A stretch of 64,000 bases of DNA, taken from positions 1 to 64,000 of the forward strand of contig NZ_JAAGPR010000018.1 in NCBI RefSeq assembly GCF_017104965.1, in the 5' to 3' direction. The position numbers were made by a program, and so were the translations under genes. This stretch comes from Paraburkholderia sp. Ac-20340. GTDB lineage: Bacteria; Pseudomonadota; Gammaproteobacteria; Burkholderiales; Burkholderiaceae. Each line of letters opens with the position of its first letter. Within the stretch, counting starts at the first letter, position 1. Shown piece after piece: positions 1 through 9,133 of this stretch. The notes under the pieces are model-generated. The model ran no database searches and was not told where the DNA came from. It worked only from the letters and a program-made list of their open reading frames with translations.

Positions 1-742
<742 letters not shown>

Positions 743-1282
743 GACTTCCTCCCGGGAAGCGATGGCGCGTGTCCGCTTCGCTTCTCTTGCGCCTTGTGTC
801 TGACGCTGCGCAACGACTGCGCGGGCGCCGACCCCCGTCAGGCTGAATCCGCCTTGCGCCGGTGTGCGTCCTTATCGTGGGAGCGCGTTGTCATGCCAGC
901 CGAAGCGGTACACGTGGCACACGGCGGCTTTCTGATCGGATGGCCGGCTTATACAGGAGTCCTTTCCGATTGTCGTATCCCCGTGAAGGGGCGGCAGACC
1001 GCAGGACGTCCATGCATGTTGTGGGGCCGGTCATCCGATTGCCCGCTGCGACGCTGTGCGCTATACGCCCCGAAACGTCGCTGGGCGGCTACCGGATGCC
1101 TGATATCGATGTAGCGAGTTCTATGCCATCGGCCTGAAAAGCCCATGTGTCGGGGACTTTACAATCGACCTATGGTGTCGGCGCTGAAAAAATCGCTGAA
1201 AACGTATCGGCGGTGAAACGTCTCAGTGTGGAATGGCGAAATCCGTTGCAAATGCGGACAGCACAACGAATTCGTCTGATTT
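743..1282. other. 540-nt intergenic stretch without a recognised gene
   Basis: This lies between the ribosome binding site of the left-edge gene and the end of the ABC importer operon, both on the minus strand. Several short open frames cross it on both strands, but none has a convincing ribosome binding site, codon pattern or protein motif. I see no terminator with a T-tract behind the ABC ATPase gene and no tRNA. It should contain the promoter of the left-edge gene, but I cannot pick a convincing -35/-10 pair. Confidence 0.5.
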
Positions 1283-3532
1283 TCAGCGCGTGGCCGGCGG
1301 GGTATTGGCGTGCTGCAAGGCGCGCAATTCGTCGGCGGGAATGTGGCAACGGATGCGGTGAGCATCGACATCCGCGTTGCCTGCCGCTGTTTCCGCAAAT
1401 GGCGGAGCGGTGTTGTCGCAGATTGCGCCGAGCTTGCGCGGGCAACACGCGCTGAAGACGCAGCCAGTGCCTGCTGGCGAAGGCGACGTACCGGCAGTGG
1501 ACTCATAATCCACCGGATGCTCACGCGCCAACGAGCCCGCATTGAGCAGCGTCTCGGTGTACGGATGGCAAGGGCCGCCGAGCACCGCGCTCGCCGGGCC
1601 GCTTTCCACCACGCGGCCCGCGTAGAGCACCATGACACGGTCCGCGAGATAGCGCACCACGTCCAGATCGTGGGAAATGAACAGATAGCTCACGCCGCGC
1701 TCGCGCTGCAGACGCGCGAGCAGATTGAGGATCGCCGCCTGCACCGAGACATCGAGCGCCGAAGTCGGCTCGTCGCAGATCACCACGCGCGGCTCGCCCG
1801 CGAAGGCCTGGGCGATCGCCACGCGTTGCTTGAGGCCGCCCGAAAGCTGCCGCGCCCGCGCGTTGAGATAGCGGATGGGCACGCGCACCGCATCGAGCAG
1901 GCTGGCGATGCGGGTCGCGTTGTCAGCGCCCGGGTGTTCGTCGGCGGCACGCACGAGCGCCCGGCTCACCAGCCGGTTCACCGGCAAGGCGCGATTGAGC
2001 GAGGCATCGGGATGCTGGAACACCATGCGCAGCGCCCGCAACGCCTGCGCATTGCGCCGCGCGAGGCGCGCCGCGAGCGGCTTGCCGTCGAGTTCCACCG
2101 TGCCGCCCGCATCGGCGGTATGCACGCCTAGCAGCAGCTTCGCGAGCGTCGTCTTGCCGCTGCCCGATTCGCCCACAAGCCCCAGCGTTTCGCCCGCACG
2201 CAATTCGAGCGAGACATCGTCGAGCACGCGCAATGCCCGCTCGCCATGGCCGAAAGTGCGCGAGAGATGCGTCGCGCGCAACACGACCGGCGCGTTTTTG
2301 TCTGTTTGTTCGTTTGTCTGTTGTATGCCGACTTCGGGCGCGCGCATTGCTGTCGGTGCGCTTGCGTACGCATCGATCGATGCATCGGCTGCGATCGAAT
2401 CGCTTGCATTGGCCGCATCCGAGGCGGGCAGCGCGATGGCGCGCTCGTGATAGTGGCAGCGCGACATCTGCTCGCCATGCGTGGCTTCCATGCGATGCGG
2501 CGGCGGCGCGTGTTCGCGGCAGCGAGCATCGGCAAGGCGGCAGCGTGGCGCGTAGATGCAACCGTGCGTGAGCGTGCCGGGCGCGGGCAGTTCGCCGGCG
2601 ATCGTGTCGAGCATGCCGTGCGCCTTGGTGCGGCCAGGCGCCGGCAGGCAGCGCAGCAATCCCACGGTGTACGGATGGCGCGCGCGCTCGAACACGTCCT
2701 GCGTCGCGCCTTCTTCCACCAGCCGTCCCGCGTAGAGCACGCCCACGCGTTCGCACATGCGCGCGATCACGCCGAGATCGTGGCTGATCAGCAGCACGGC
2801 CATGCCCAGTTCCGCGCGCAGTTGCGCGACCAGGGCGAGCACTTCGGCTTCGACAGTGGCGTCGAGGCCCGTGGTGGGTTCGTCGAGGATCAGCAGGGCG
2901 GGGTTCGAAGCCAGCGCCATGGCGATCACCACGCGCTGCTGCATGCCGCCCGAAAGCTGATGCGGCCAGCTTGCCAGCACGCGCGCCGGATCGGCGATCC
3001 GCACGCGCGCGAGCATCGCGTGGGCCTGGGCGAGCGCGTCGGCGGCGCTCGCGCCTGCGGCTTCGAAGGCTTCGCTCAACTGGCGCGCGATCGTGAGCGT
3101 GGGGTTGAGCGCGCTCGCCGGGTCTTGATAGACCATCGATACCTTATGCGCGCGCAAGCGGCGCAGGCCCTCGCGATCGAGCGCGAGCACGTCCTCGCCC
3201 GCGATGGCGATGCGCCCGGATCTCACGCGGCCGTTGTGCGCGAGATAGCGCAACGCGGCGAGCGCGACCGTGGATTTGCCGCAGCCCGATTCGCCGACCA
3301 GCCCATAGGCTTCGCCGCGTTTGATGCGCAGCGAGACATCGGTGAGCACGTCGCGTTCGCGGCCGCGCACGCGGTAGGTCACCGTGAGGCCGACGAGCGC
3401 GAGCGCGTCGTCGGCGCGCGGCGCGCTGAAGGTCGCGAGGGCGGGGCGCTTTTCCGCTGGCAGGTCCGCGTTTTTGTCGACGCTGCTGGCCACGTTCTTG
3501 CCCGCGCTGTTGTCAGCATGATGCCGATTCAC
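1283..3532 (-). CDS. Peptide/nickel-type ABC importer, fused double ATPase (DppD-DppF type)
   Basis: This 749-residue protein carries both nucleotide-binding subunits of a dipeptide/oligopeptide/nickel importer in one chain. Domain 1 has Walker A GESGCGKST (80-88), signature LSGGM (193-197) and Walker B LLILDE (213-218). Domain 2 has GESGSGKTT (454-462), LSGGL (563-567) and VVICDE (584-589). Each half ends in the Cys-containing C-terminal extension usual for this family (about 324-346 and 690-711). The start is GTG 3532, whose GTGA overlaps the stop of the upstream permease gene, which implies translational coupling. An in-frame extension upstream of this point only reads the permease gene in the wrong frame. 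The Ala/Ser-rich linker (about 365-415) is low complexity. The substrate cannot be told from the ATPase. Confidence 0.93.
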   Translation of the reverse strand: MNRHHADNSAGKNVASSVDKNADLPAEKRPALATFSAPRADDALALVGLTVTYRVRGRERDVLTDVSLRIKRGEAYGLVGESGCGKSTVALAALRYLAHNGRVRSGRIAIAGEDVLALDREGLRRLRAHKVSMVYQDPASALNPTLTIARQLSEAFEAAGASAADALAQAHAMLARVRIADPARVLASWPHQLSGGMQQRVVIAMALASNPALLILDEPTTGLDATVEAEVLALVAQLRAELGMAVLLISHDLGVIARMCERVGVLYAGRLVEEGATQDVFERARHPYTVGLLRCLPAPGRTKAHGMLDTIAGELPAPGTLTHGCIYAPRCRLADARCREHAPPPHRMEATHGEQMSRCHYHERAIALPASDAANASDSIAADASIDAYASAPTAMRAPEVGIQQTNEQTDKNAPVVLRATHLSRTFGHGERALRVLDDVSLELRAGETLGLVGESGSGKTTLAKLLLGVHTADAGGTVELDGKPLAARLARRNAQALRALRMVFQHPDASLNRALPVNRLVSRALVRAADEHPGADNATRIASLLDAVRVPIRYLNARARQLSGGLKQRVAIAQAFAGEPRVVICDEPTSALDVSVQAAILNLLARLQRERGVSYLFISHDLDVVRYLADRVMVLYAGRVVESGPASAVLGGPCHPYTETLLNAGSLAREHPVDYESTAGTSPSPAGTGCVFSACCPRKLGAICDNTAPPFAETAAGNADVDAHRIRCHIPADELRALQHANTPPATR

Positions 3533-4401
3533 GATTCGAGCACCTCGCGCAGACTGTCGGCGATCAGGTTCACCGCGACCACCAGCGAGCCAATCGCGAG
3601 CGCATCGAACGCCACGGTCCACCACGCGCCGCCCGCGAGCAGCGCATACGATTCGGCCAGCGCGAGGCCCCAGTCGGCGGAAGGCGGCTGGATGCCGAAG
3701 CCGAGAAACGACAGCGTCGCCACCGCGAAAATCGCGTAGCCGAGCCGCACCGTGGCTTCGACGACAATCGGCGGCCAGACGTTGGGCAGGATCTCCGCGA
3801 ACATCACAAAGAGCGCGCTTTCGCCGCGTAACTGCGCGCCGCTCACGTAATCCAGATGACGTTCCGCGAGCACGGCCGCACGCACGGTACGTGCGACGAG
3901 CGGCGCGAAAGTGATGCCGATCACCAGCACGACGGCAAGGTTCGATGCGCCCACGCCCGCAAGCACCAGCAGCGCGACGATCACGAGCGGCAGCGCGAGC
4001 ACGGCGTCGAGCGCACGCGCGACCAGCGTGCCGGCCCAGCCTTCGAGATAGCCGGTGACGAGGCCGAGCGCCGCGCCCGCGAGCGTGCCCGTCAAGGTGG
4101 CGAGCGGCGCGATCGTGAGGATGTCGCGCGCTCCGACGATCACGCGCGAGCAGATATCGCGGCCGAGCTGGTCGGTGCCGCACCAGTGCGTGCGATCGGG
4201 CGGCATCAGCGAGCTGAGCGGATCGGACGCGTAGGCGTCGTAAGGCGCGATCCACACGCCTGCAATCGCACAGACGATCCACGCGAGCAGGATCAGCGCG
4301 CCCAGCACGAAGGCGGGCGAGCGCAGCAGCAGGCGCAGCGTGGCCGTGAATCTCGCCGATGCGCGTGAATCGTCGATTGATGCGGATACCGTATCGTTCA
4401 T
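3529..4401 (-). CDS. ABC importer inner-membrane permease, DppC type
   Basis: This 290-residue permease is the second transmembrane subunit of the peptide/nickel-type importer. It has the DppC layout: an N-terminal membrane segment (about residues 28-52), the motif GTDQLGRDICSRVIVGAR (about 75-92), then five further hydrophobic segments and the EAA-like coupling loop. The late block SFLGFGIQPPSADWG is typical of DppC/NikC proteins. It starts 7 nt after the preceding permease gene and overlaps the ATPase start by four bases, so all four genes should be one operon. Confidence 0.93.
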   Translation of the reverse strand: MNDTVSASIDDSRASARFTATLRLLLRSPAFVLGALILLAWIVCAIAGVWIAPYDAYASDPLSSLMPPDRTHWCGTDQLGRDICSRVIVGARDILTIAPLATLTGTLAGAALGLVTGYLEGWAGTLVARALDAVLALPLVIVALLVLAGVGASNLAVVLVIGITFAPLVARTVRAAVLAERHLDYVSGAQLRGESALFVMFAEILPNVWPPIVVEATVRLGYAIFAVATLSFLGFGIQPPSADWGLALAESYALLAGGAWWTVAFDALAIGSLVVAVNLIADSLREVLES

Positions 4402-4408
4402 GCGGGTT

Positions 4409-5476
4409 TCATCGGCTGGCAGGGTTGCGCAGGCGCGGATCGAACAGCGCGTGCAGCAGATCCGCGCCCAGATTCGCGAGCGTATAGACGAGCCCGACCG
4501 TGAGCACGCCCGCTTCGAGCAGCGGAAAATCCTTCGCTTTGGCCGCGTTGTAGATCAGCGAGCCAATGCCCGGATAGCGGAAAAGCGACTCCACCACCAC
4601 CAGTCCGCCGATCAGATAGCCAAGCTGCGTGGCCGCGACCGTCACGCTCGGCAGCAGCGCGTTGCGCAGCACGTGGCGCACGATCACGGTATGACGCGGC
4701 AGGCCCTTGAGGATCGCGGTGCGCGTGTAGTCGGCGTCGAGCGCGTCGAGCATGCCCGCGCGCGCGATCCGCGCGAGATAGCCGAAGAACACCAGCACGA
4801 GCGGCAGCACCGGCAACACGAGATGGCGCAGCGTTTCGAATACGCCTGCATCCGGCGGCGCGACGGCCTCGATCGGCAGCCAGCGCAGCCACACGCCGAA
4901 CACGAGAATCAGCGCAATCGACGAGACGAATTCCGGCACCGCGCTCGCGCACAGGCCGAGCGTGCTGATGAGGCGGTCGAGCCAGCGTCCGCCGTACAGC
5001 GCGGCCAGCACGCCGCCGCCGATGCCCAGCGGCACCACCACGATAAACGCGAAAAAGCCGAGTTTCGCCGATTGCAGCAGCGCGTCGCCCACCATCGGCG
5101 CGACCGGCTGGCGGAAGGTCCACGAACTGCCGAAGTCGCCGCGCAGCGCATGGCCGATCCACGCGAAGTATTGGTCGAGCAGCGGGCGGTCCGCGCCCAG
5201 TTGATGATTGAGCGCGGCGACGGCGCGGGCATCGGCGAGCGGGCCGAGCACGGCGCGGCCGATATCGCCCGGCAACAACTGGCCGCCCGCGAACACCAGC
5301 ACGGAAAGCAGCCAGAGCGTGAAGAGCGCCCACGCGGCGCGCTGGGCGAGAAAGCGCGTCGCGCCGCCGCCCGGCGTGAGGCGTCGAGACAGGCCGGGCG
5401 GTTTCGTCAGCGGTGTAGCCATGAGTGTGGCAAAAGCTGCAGGGTCCAATGCGGGCGCACGGCGAAATGCGCCCAT
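4409..5476 (-). CDS. ABC importer inner-membrane permease, DppB type
   Basis: The first transmembrane subunit of the importer has the DppB hallmarks: an N-terminal helix followed by a GDIGRAVLGPLAD region, a periplasmic stretch (LGADRPLLDQYFAWIGHALRG), the conserved SSWTFRQPV block, and the coupling motif with ARIARAGMLDALDADYTRTA. The ATG at 5476 gives 355 residues. A second ATG at 5422 (337 residues, MATPLTKPPG) is equally possible, because neither has a clear ribosome binding site. The gene begins 14 nt after the binding-protein gene and ends 7 nt before the second permease. Confidence 0.9.
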   Translation of the reverse strand: MGAFRRAPALDPAAFATLMATPLTKPPGLSRRLTPGGGATRFLAQRAAWALFTLWLLSVLVFAGGQLLPGDIGRAVLGPLADARAVAALNHQLGADRPLLDQYFAWIGHALRGDFGSSWTFRQPVAPMVGDALLQSAKLGFFAFIVVVPLGIGGGVLAALYGGRWLDRLISTLGLCASAVPEFVSSIALILVFGVWLRWLPIEAVAPPDAGVFETLRHLVLPVLPLVLVFFGYLARIARAGMLDALDADYTRTAILKGLPRHTVIVRHVLRNALLPSVTVAATQLGYLIGGLVVVESLFRYPGIGSLIYNAAKAKDFPLLEAGVLTVGLVYTLANLGADLLHALFDPRLRNPASR

Positions 5477-5490
5477 GACGTCGCGACGAC

Positions 5491-7164
5491 TCAGCCCGAA
5501 AGCGTGGCGCGATCGAAATACAACTGCGCGAGCGCGGTGAAATGCACGCCCGACAGCGTGGTGCGTTGCGCGATCAACTGGTCGTAGAAGTACGGAATGA
5601 TCATCGGCGTTTCGTCGAGCAGCAGCGTCTGGATCTGCGCGGACACCTGCTTTTGCGCGGCCACGTCGAGCGTCGCGACGAATTGCGCGACCAGCTTGTC
5701 GTACTGCGGATTGCGAAAATGCGCCGCGTTCCACGTGCCGCCGCTCGTCAGCGGCGCGTTGAGGAACACGTTCGGCACGCCGCGATGGCCGTAGTCGGTG
5801 ATGCCGAGCGGCGCGTCGAGCCAGTCCGATTTGCCGTAGGTGCCCGCGCCGTAATACTGCGACTGGCTTTCGACTTTCAGCGCGATACGCACGCCAATCG
5901 CCTTGGCCGCGTTTTGCACGACCACGGCCAGATCGGGAATCTCCATGTACTTCTCGGTCGTGAGGGTGACGTCGAAACCATTGCCCACGCCCGCCTGCGC
6001 GAGCAACTGGCGTGCCTTCGCGAGATCGACCTTGCGTTGCGGCACGCTCGTGGCCGTCGAGGGGAAGATCGGCGCGAATGGGCTGTCGTTGCCCACCACG
6101 GCGCGGCCCTTGAAGAGCCCGCGTACCATCACGTCGCGATCGAGCGCGAGCGCCAGCGCCTGACGCACGCGCTTGTCCTTGAACTGCGCGACGTCGTTGC
6201 GCATGTGGATCTGGCGATGCGCGCTCGAACGCACGCCGATCACCTTGAAATCCGGGTTGTTGAGAATGCCGATGCCGCCCTGCACGGTGAAGGTGCCCAT
6301 CACATCGGCTTGACGGCCTTGCAGCGCGAGAATCTGCGCCTGCTCGTCGGCGTAGAAGGCGAACTGCACGCGCTCGGGCAGCGCCTTGTCGCCCCAGTAG
6401 CCGTCGTGGCGCACGAAGCTCGCGCCGCGCCGCGCCTCGTATTTTTCGAGCTTGAACGGCCCGGTGCCGATAAAGCTTTTCTCGTAGTTGCCCGCGTAAT
6501 TGGCAGGCAGCAGCACGGCGTTGTAGTTGTCCGAAGAAACGTAGTAGGGGAAGTTGCCGTTGGGCGCGTCCAGATGAAACGCGACGGTGTGTTCGTCGAC
6601 GAGCTTCGTGCCGCCTTTCGAGAGCACGCCCTTGAGCACCGAAAGCGCCGCCGAGCCGCTGGCCGGATCGGCGAGACGGTCGAAGGTGGCCACCACGTCC
6701 TTCGCGCCGAACGGCTGGCCGTCGTGGAATTTCACGCCGGGGCGCAGCTTGAAGGTCCAGACATCGGCCTTGGCGTTCGGTTGCCAGGAGAGCGCGAGCG
6801 CCGGTTGCAGATGGCCGTCGGCGTCGTCGTTGACGAGGAATTCGCCGGTCTGGTTCAGCAGACACAGCGCGCCCGCATCGGTGACGGTGAGCGGGTCGAC
6901 GGCGCCCGCGGGCATCAGATGCGCCACGCGGATGGTCTGGTTGCCGGGCTTGCCTGCGCTCTGGGCGCGCGCGGTGCGTGGCGCGAGCAGGCCGCCGCCC
7001 GCGAACGCGAGGCTCGACAGCCCGAGCACGCCCGCGTAGCGCAGCAGTTCGCGCCGTGTGAGGCGGCCGGCGAGCAATTCGTCGAGGGCGTGATTGCCAT
7101 AATCCCCGGCGCTGGCGCGCCAGGATTCGAGATCGGGGGAGACGTTGGACTGCGGACGTTTCAT
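5491..7164 (-). CDS. Periplasmic substrate-binding protein of the importer (family 5), Tat-exported
   Basis: This 557-residue solute-binding protein of the DppA/OppA/NikA family is the first gene of the four-gene importer operon. I chose ATG 7164 (MKRPQSNVSPD) because it leads directly into a twin-arginine signal, LTRRELLRYAG (35-45), a hydrophobic stretch, and an ARA-QS cleavage site near 67. The mature part has family-5 landmarks: LRPGVKFHDGQPF, then GTGPFKLEKYEARRGASFVR, and an FAPIFP segment. Tat export suggests folding in the cytoplasm, perhaps with a cofactor or a bulky ligand. The HoxN-type permease gene next door makes nickel or a metal-peptide complex possible, but dipeptide or glutathione uptake is just as likely. 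Confidence 0.92.
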   Translation of the reverse strand: MKRPQSNVSPDLESWRASAGDYGNHALDELLAGRLTRRELLRYAGVLGLSSLAFAGGGLLAPRTARAQSAGKPGNQTIRVAHLMPAGAVDPLTVTDAGALCLLNQTGEFLVNDDADGHLQPALALSWQPNAKADVWTFKLRPGVKFHDGQPFGAKDVVATFDRLADPASGSAALSVLKGVLSKGGTKLVDEHTVAFHLDAPNGNFPYYVSSDNYNAVLLPANYAGNYEKSFIGTGPFKLEKYEARRGASFVRHDGYWGDKALPERVQFAFYADEQAQILALQGRQADVMGTFTVQGGIGILNNPDFKVIGVRSSAHRQIHMRNDVAQFKDKRVRQALALALDRDVMVRGLFKGRAVVGNDSPFAPIFPSTATSVPQRKVDLAKARQLLAQAGVGNGFDVTLTTEKYMEIPDLAVVVQNAAKAIGVRIALKVESQSQYYGAGTYGKSDWLDAPLGITDYGHRGVPNVFLNAPLTSGGTWNAAHFRNPQYDKLVAQFVATLDVAAQKQVSAQIQTLLLDETPMIIPYFYDQLIAQRTTLSGVHFTALAQLYFDRATLSG

Positions 7165-7433
7165 CGGCGCGTATTTCCGTGCGGTTCCGTGGATGGGCGT
7201 GGCCGCGGGGAAGCGGGGGAAGCGGTCACGACGGCGGCATGCGGTGCGGCTGACGACGAATGAAGCTGGCGACGATCCGGCGATCGCCATGGTTGGCAGG
7301 CCAGTTTACGCGTTTTCCGGGATCGGCACGAGGCCAGGGTTCTGCGGGGTTGCGCTCGCGCGCGGCGCATGGCCGCGCTTTCGCCGGAACAGCTGTAGCA
7401 GCGGCGCGAACCTCCGCTATCGCGCGGGAGGCG

Positions 7434-8471
7434 TCAGAGCGCGCCCGAGGCGGCGGCAGGCCGACGCCAGCGATGGAACAGCACCGAGCCGATCCAGCAG
7501 GCGATAAAGAGCGCGACGATGCCATAGCCCAGTTCGCCGAAGCGGTCGTTGAGGCTTGATGCGAGCGTCCACACGCCGCCGCTCGCGCCGAGCTTGTCGC
7601 CGATCAGACCGATCGCTTCCACGCCGCCGATCACGATCGCCACCAGCGCGGACACAAAGGTGATGCTCGCGTTGTAGTAGAGCTTGCGTCTGGGGTCGTC
7701 CATGGCCCAGCCGTAGGCGTGCACCATCAGCACGTTGTCGGTGGAATCGACGAGCGTCATGCCGGCCGTGAAGAGCGCGGGGAACACGAGGATCGAGTAC
7801 ATCGGCAGGCCCTTGCCGGCCTCGGCGGCGGCGATGGCGAGCAGGCCGATTTCGGTGGCCGTATCGAAGCCCAGACCGAACAGCACGCCCACCGGATACA
7901 TGTGCCAGCTTTTCGTCACGAGCTTGAAAAGCGGACGCAGCGCGCGCGAAAACAGGCCGGCGGGCGCGATGTCCTGTGCCGCGAGCGCGGCGCTTTCATC
8001 GCTATTCGGCGTGCGCCCGGCTTGCCGGTAACGCCGCCACACGTCGCGCAGAATCACGAGATTCACGCCCGCGAGCACCAGCAGAAAGCCTGAAGACACC
8101 AGCGTGCCGATAGTCGAGCCGATCTCGTGAAACTGCTCGAAGCGCCCGTGCAAGGTCAGCGCCGACAACGCGATGCCGATGGTCGCCGCAATCACGATGC
8201 TCGAATGCCCGAGCGAAAACGCGAGGCCCACGCCCAGCGGCTGCTGGCCGCGCTGCATGAGCTTGCGCGTGACGGCGTCGATGGCGGCGATGTGATCGGC
8301 GTCGACGGCGTGGCGCAGGCCGAAGCCATAGGCGAGCAGCGCAGTGCCGAGCAGCAGCGGATAGTGGCGAAAGGCGATCAGCGCCCATGCCCAGGCGCCG
8401 AGGTTCGCGGCGATCAGCACGGCGTAAAGCGGAATCAGGCGGGTGAGCAGGCGCTGGGCGGGCTGTGTCAT
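7434..8471 (-). CDS. HoxN/NixA-type nickel/cobalt permease
   Basis: This 345-residue integral membrane protein belongs to the NiCoT family of high-affinity Ni2+/Co2+ transporters. The signature RHAVDADHIAAID is at residues 53-65, and the second family motif LGHSS is at 87-91. LGFDTATEIGLL follows in the second half, with about eight hydrophobic segments in all. It starts 4 nt after the stop of the His-rich cupin gene, so the two should be one transcript. Whether it carries Ni or Co is not readable from the sequence. No urease or hydrogenase gene lies in the window. Confidence 0.9.
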   Translation of the reverse strand: MTQPAQRLLTRLIPLYAVLIAANLGAWAWALIAFRHYPLLLGTALLAYGFGLRHAVDADHIAAIDAVTRKLMQRGQQPLGVGLAFSLGHSSIVIAATIGIALSALTLHGRFEQFHEIGSTIGTLVSSGFLLVLAGVNLVILRDVWRRYRQAGRTPNSDESAALAAQDIAPAGLFSRALRPLFKLVTKSWHMYPVGVLFGLGFDTATEIGLLAIAAAEAGKGLPMYSILVFPALFTAGMTLVDSTDNVLMVHAYGWAMDDPRRKLYYNASITFVSALVAIVIGGVEAIGLIGDKLGASGGVWTLASSLNDRFGELGYGIVALFIACWIGSVLFHRWRRPAAASGAL

Positions 8472-8475
8472 GCGT

Positions 8476-8988
8476 TCAATGATCGTGCGGGTGGCGATGG
8501 ATCGGATCGACCCAGTAGACGGTTTCGGGGGCTTCGACGGCGTCGATGTTCAGATTCACGACGACCGCCTCGTTGTCGCTGCGCACGAGCACGCATTCGA
8601 GCGGATCGTCGGTGCTCGCGTTGATCTCCTGGTGCGGCACATAAGGCGGCACGAAGATGAAGTCGCCGGGACCGGCTTCGGCGGTGAACTCCAGATGCTC
8701 GCCCCAGCGCATGCGCGCGTGGCCGCGCACCACGTAGATCACGCTTTCCAGTGCGCCGTGATGATGCGCGCCGGTCTTCGCGTTCGGATGAATCGTCACG
8801 GTGCCGGCCCAGATCTTCTGTGCACCCACGCGCGCGGCGTTGATGGCGGCGGCGCGATTCATGCCGGGCGTCTGCGCGGTGTTGCTGTCGAGTTGATCGC
8901 CGCGGATCACCTTGACGCCGTTCTCGCGCCAGTCGACCGGCGCGCTTTCGTCGTGATCGTCGTGATGATGTTCGTGGTCGTGACTCAT
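8476..8988 (-). CDS. His-rich cupin-domain protein, cotranscribed with the nickel/cobalt permease
   Basis: This is a 170-residue single-domain cupin. The start ATG 8988 sits behind AAGGAGA. The N-terminus MSHDHEHHHDDHDE has six His in fourteen residues, and the C-terminus ends HRHPHDH. Between them are the two cupin motifs: TGAHHHGALESVIYVVRG, with three His and a Glu as likely metal ligands, and GDFIFVPPYVPHQE. The family includes metal-binding enzymes and storage proteins. Its place before a NiCoT permease, plus His-rich tails like those of Ni-handling proteins, suggests a metal chaperone or sensor role. That role is inferred; no enzyme activity can be assigned. Confidence 0.82.
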   Translation of the reverse strand: MSHDHEHHHDDHDESAPVDWRENGVKVIRGDQLDSNTAQTPGMNRAAAINAARVGAQKIWAGTVTIHPNAKTGAHHHGALESVIYVVRGHARMRWGEHLEFTAEAGPGDFIFVPPYVPHQEINASTDDPLECVLVRSDNEAVVVNLNIDAVEAPETVYWVDPIHRHPHDH

Positions 8989-9080
8989 CGTCGTGTCTCC
9001 TTGCGGTGGCTTGCGTCGTGCGAGCCGCGCGCAGCGTTGTCGCTGCATTGTGTCATGGTCAAAATTTCGCCGCGCGCGCG

Positions 9081-9113
9081 AAAAAAAAGCCCGTCCAGCA
9101 GGGGACGGGCTTT
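9081..9113 (-). terminator. Intrinsic terminator of the EF-G gene
   Basis: An 11-bp perfect stem (9086-9096 with 9103-9113, core AAAGCCCGTCC) with a 6-nt loop is followed on the minus strand by an uninterrupted run of T (9088-9081). It lies 20 nt beyond the EF-G stop codon and separates that gene from the cupin gene. Confidence 0.9.
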
Positions 9114-9133
9114 CGTGTGAGACCTCAGGCGCG

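Noticed and set aside
3533..4282. In-frame N-terminal extension of the double ATPase
   Set aside because: It would overlap the permease gene completely in another frame; the GTGA overlap gives the proper start.
7165..7433. Riboswitch (for example cobalamin) before the ABC importer
   Set aside because: No B12-box or other conserved riboswitch core seen in the 269-nt gap.
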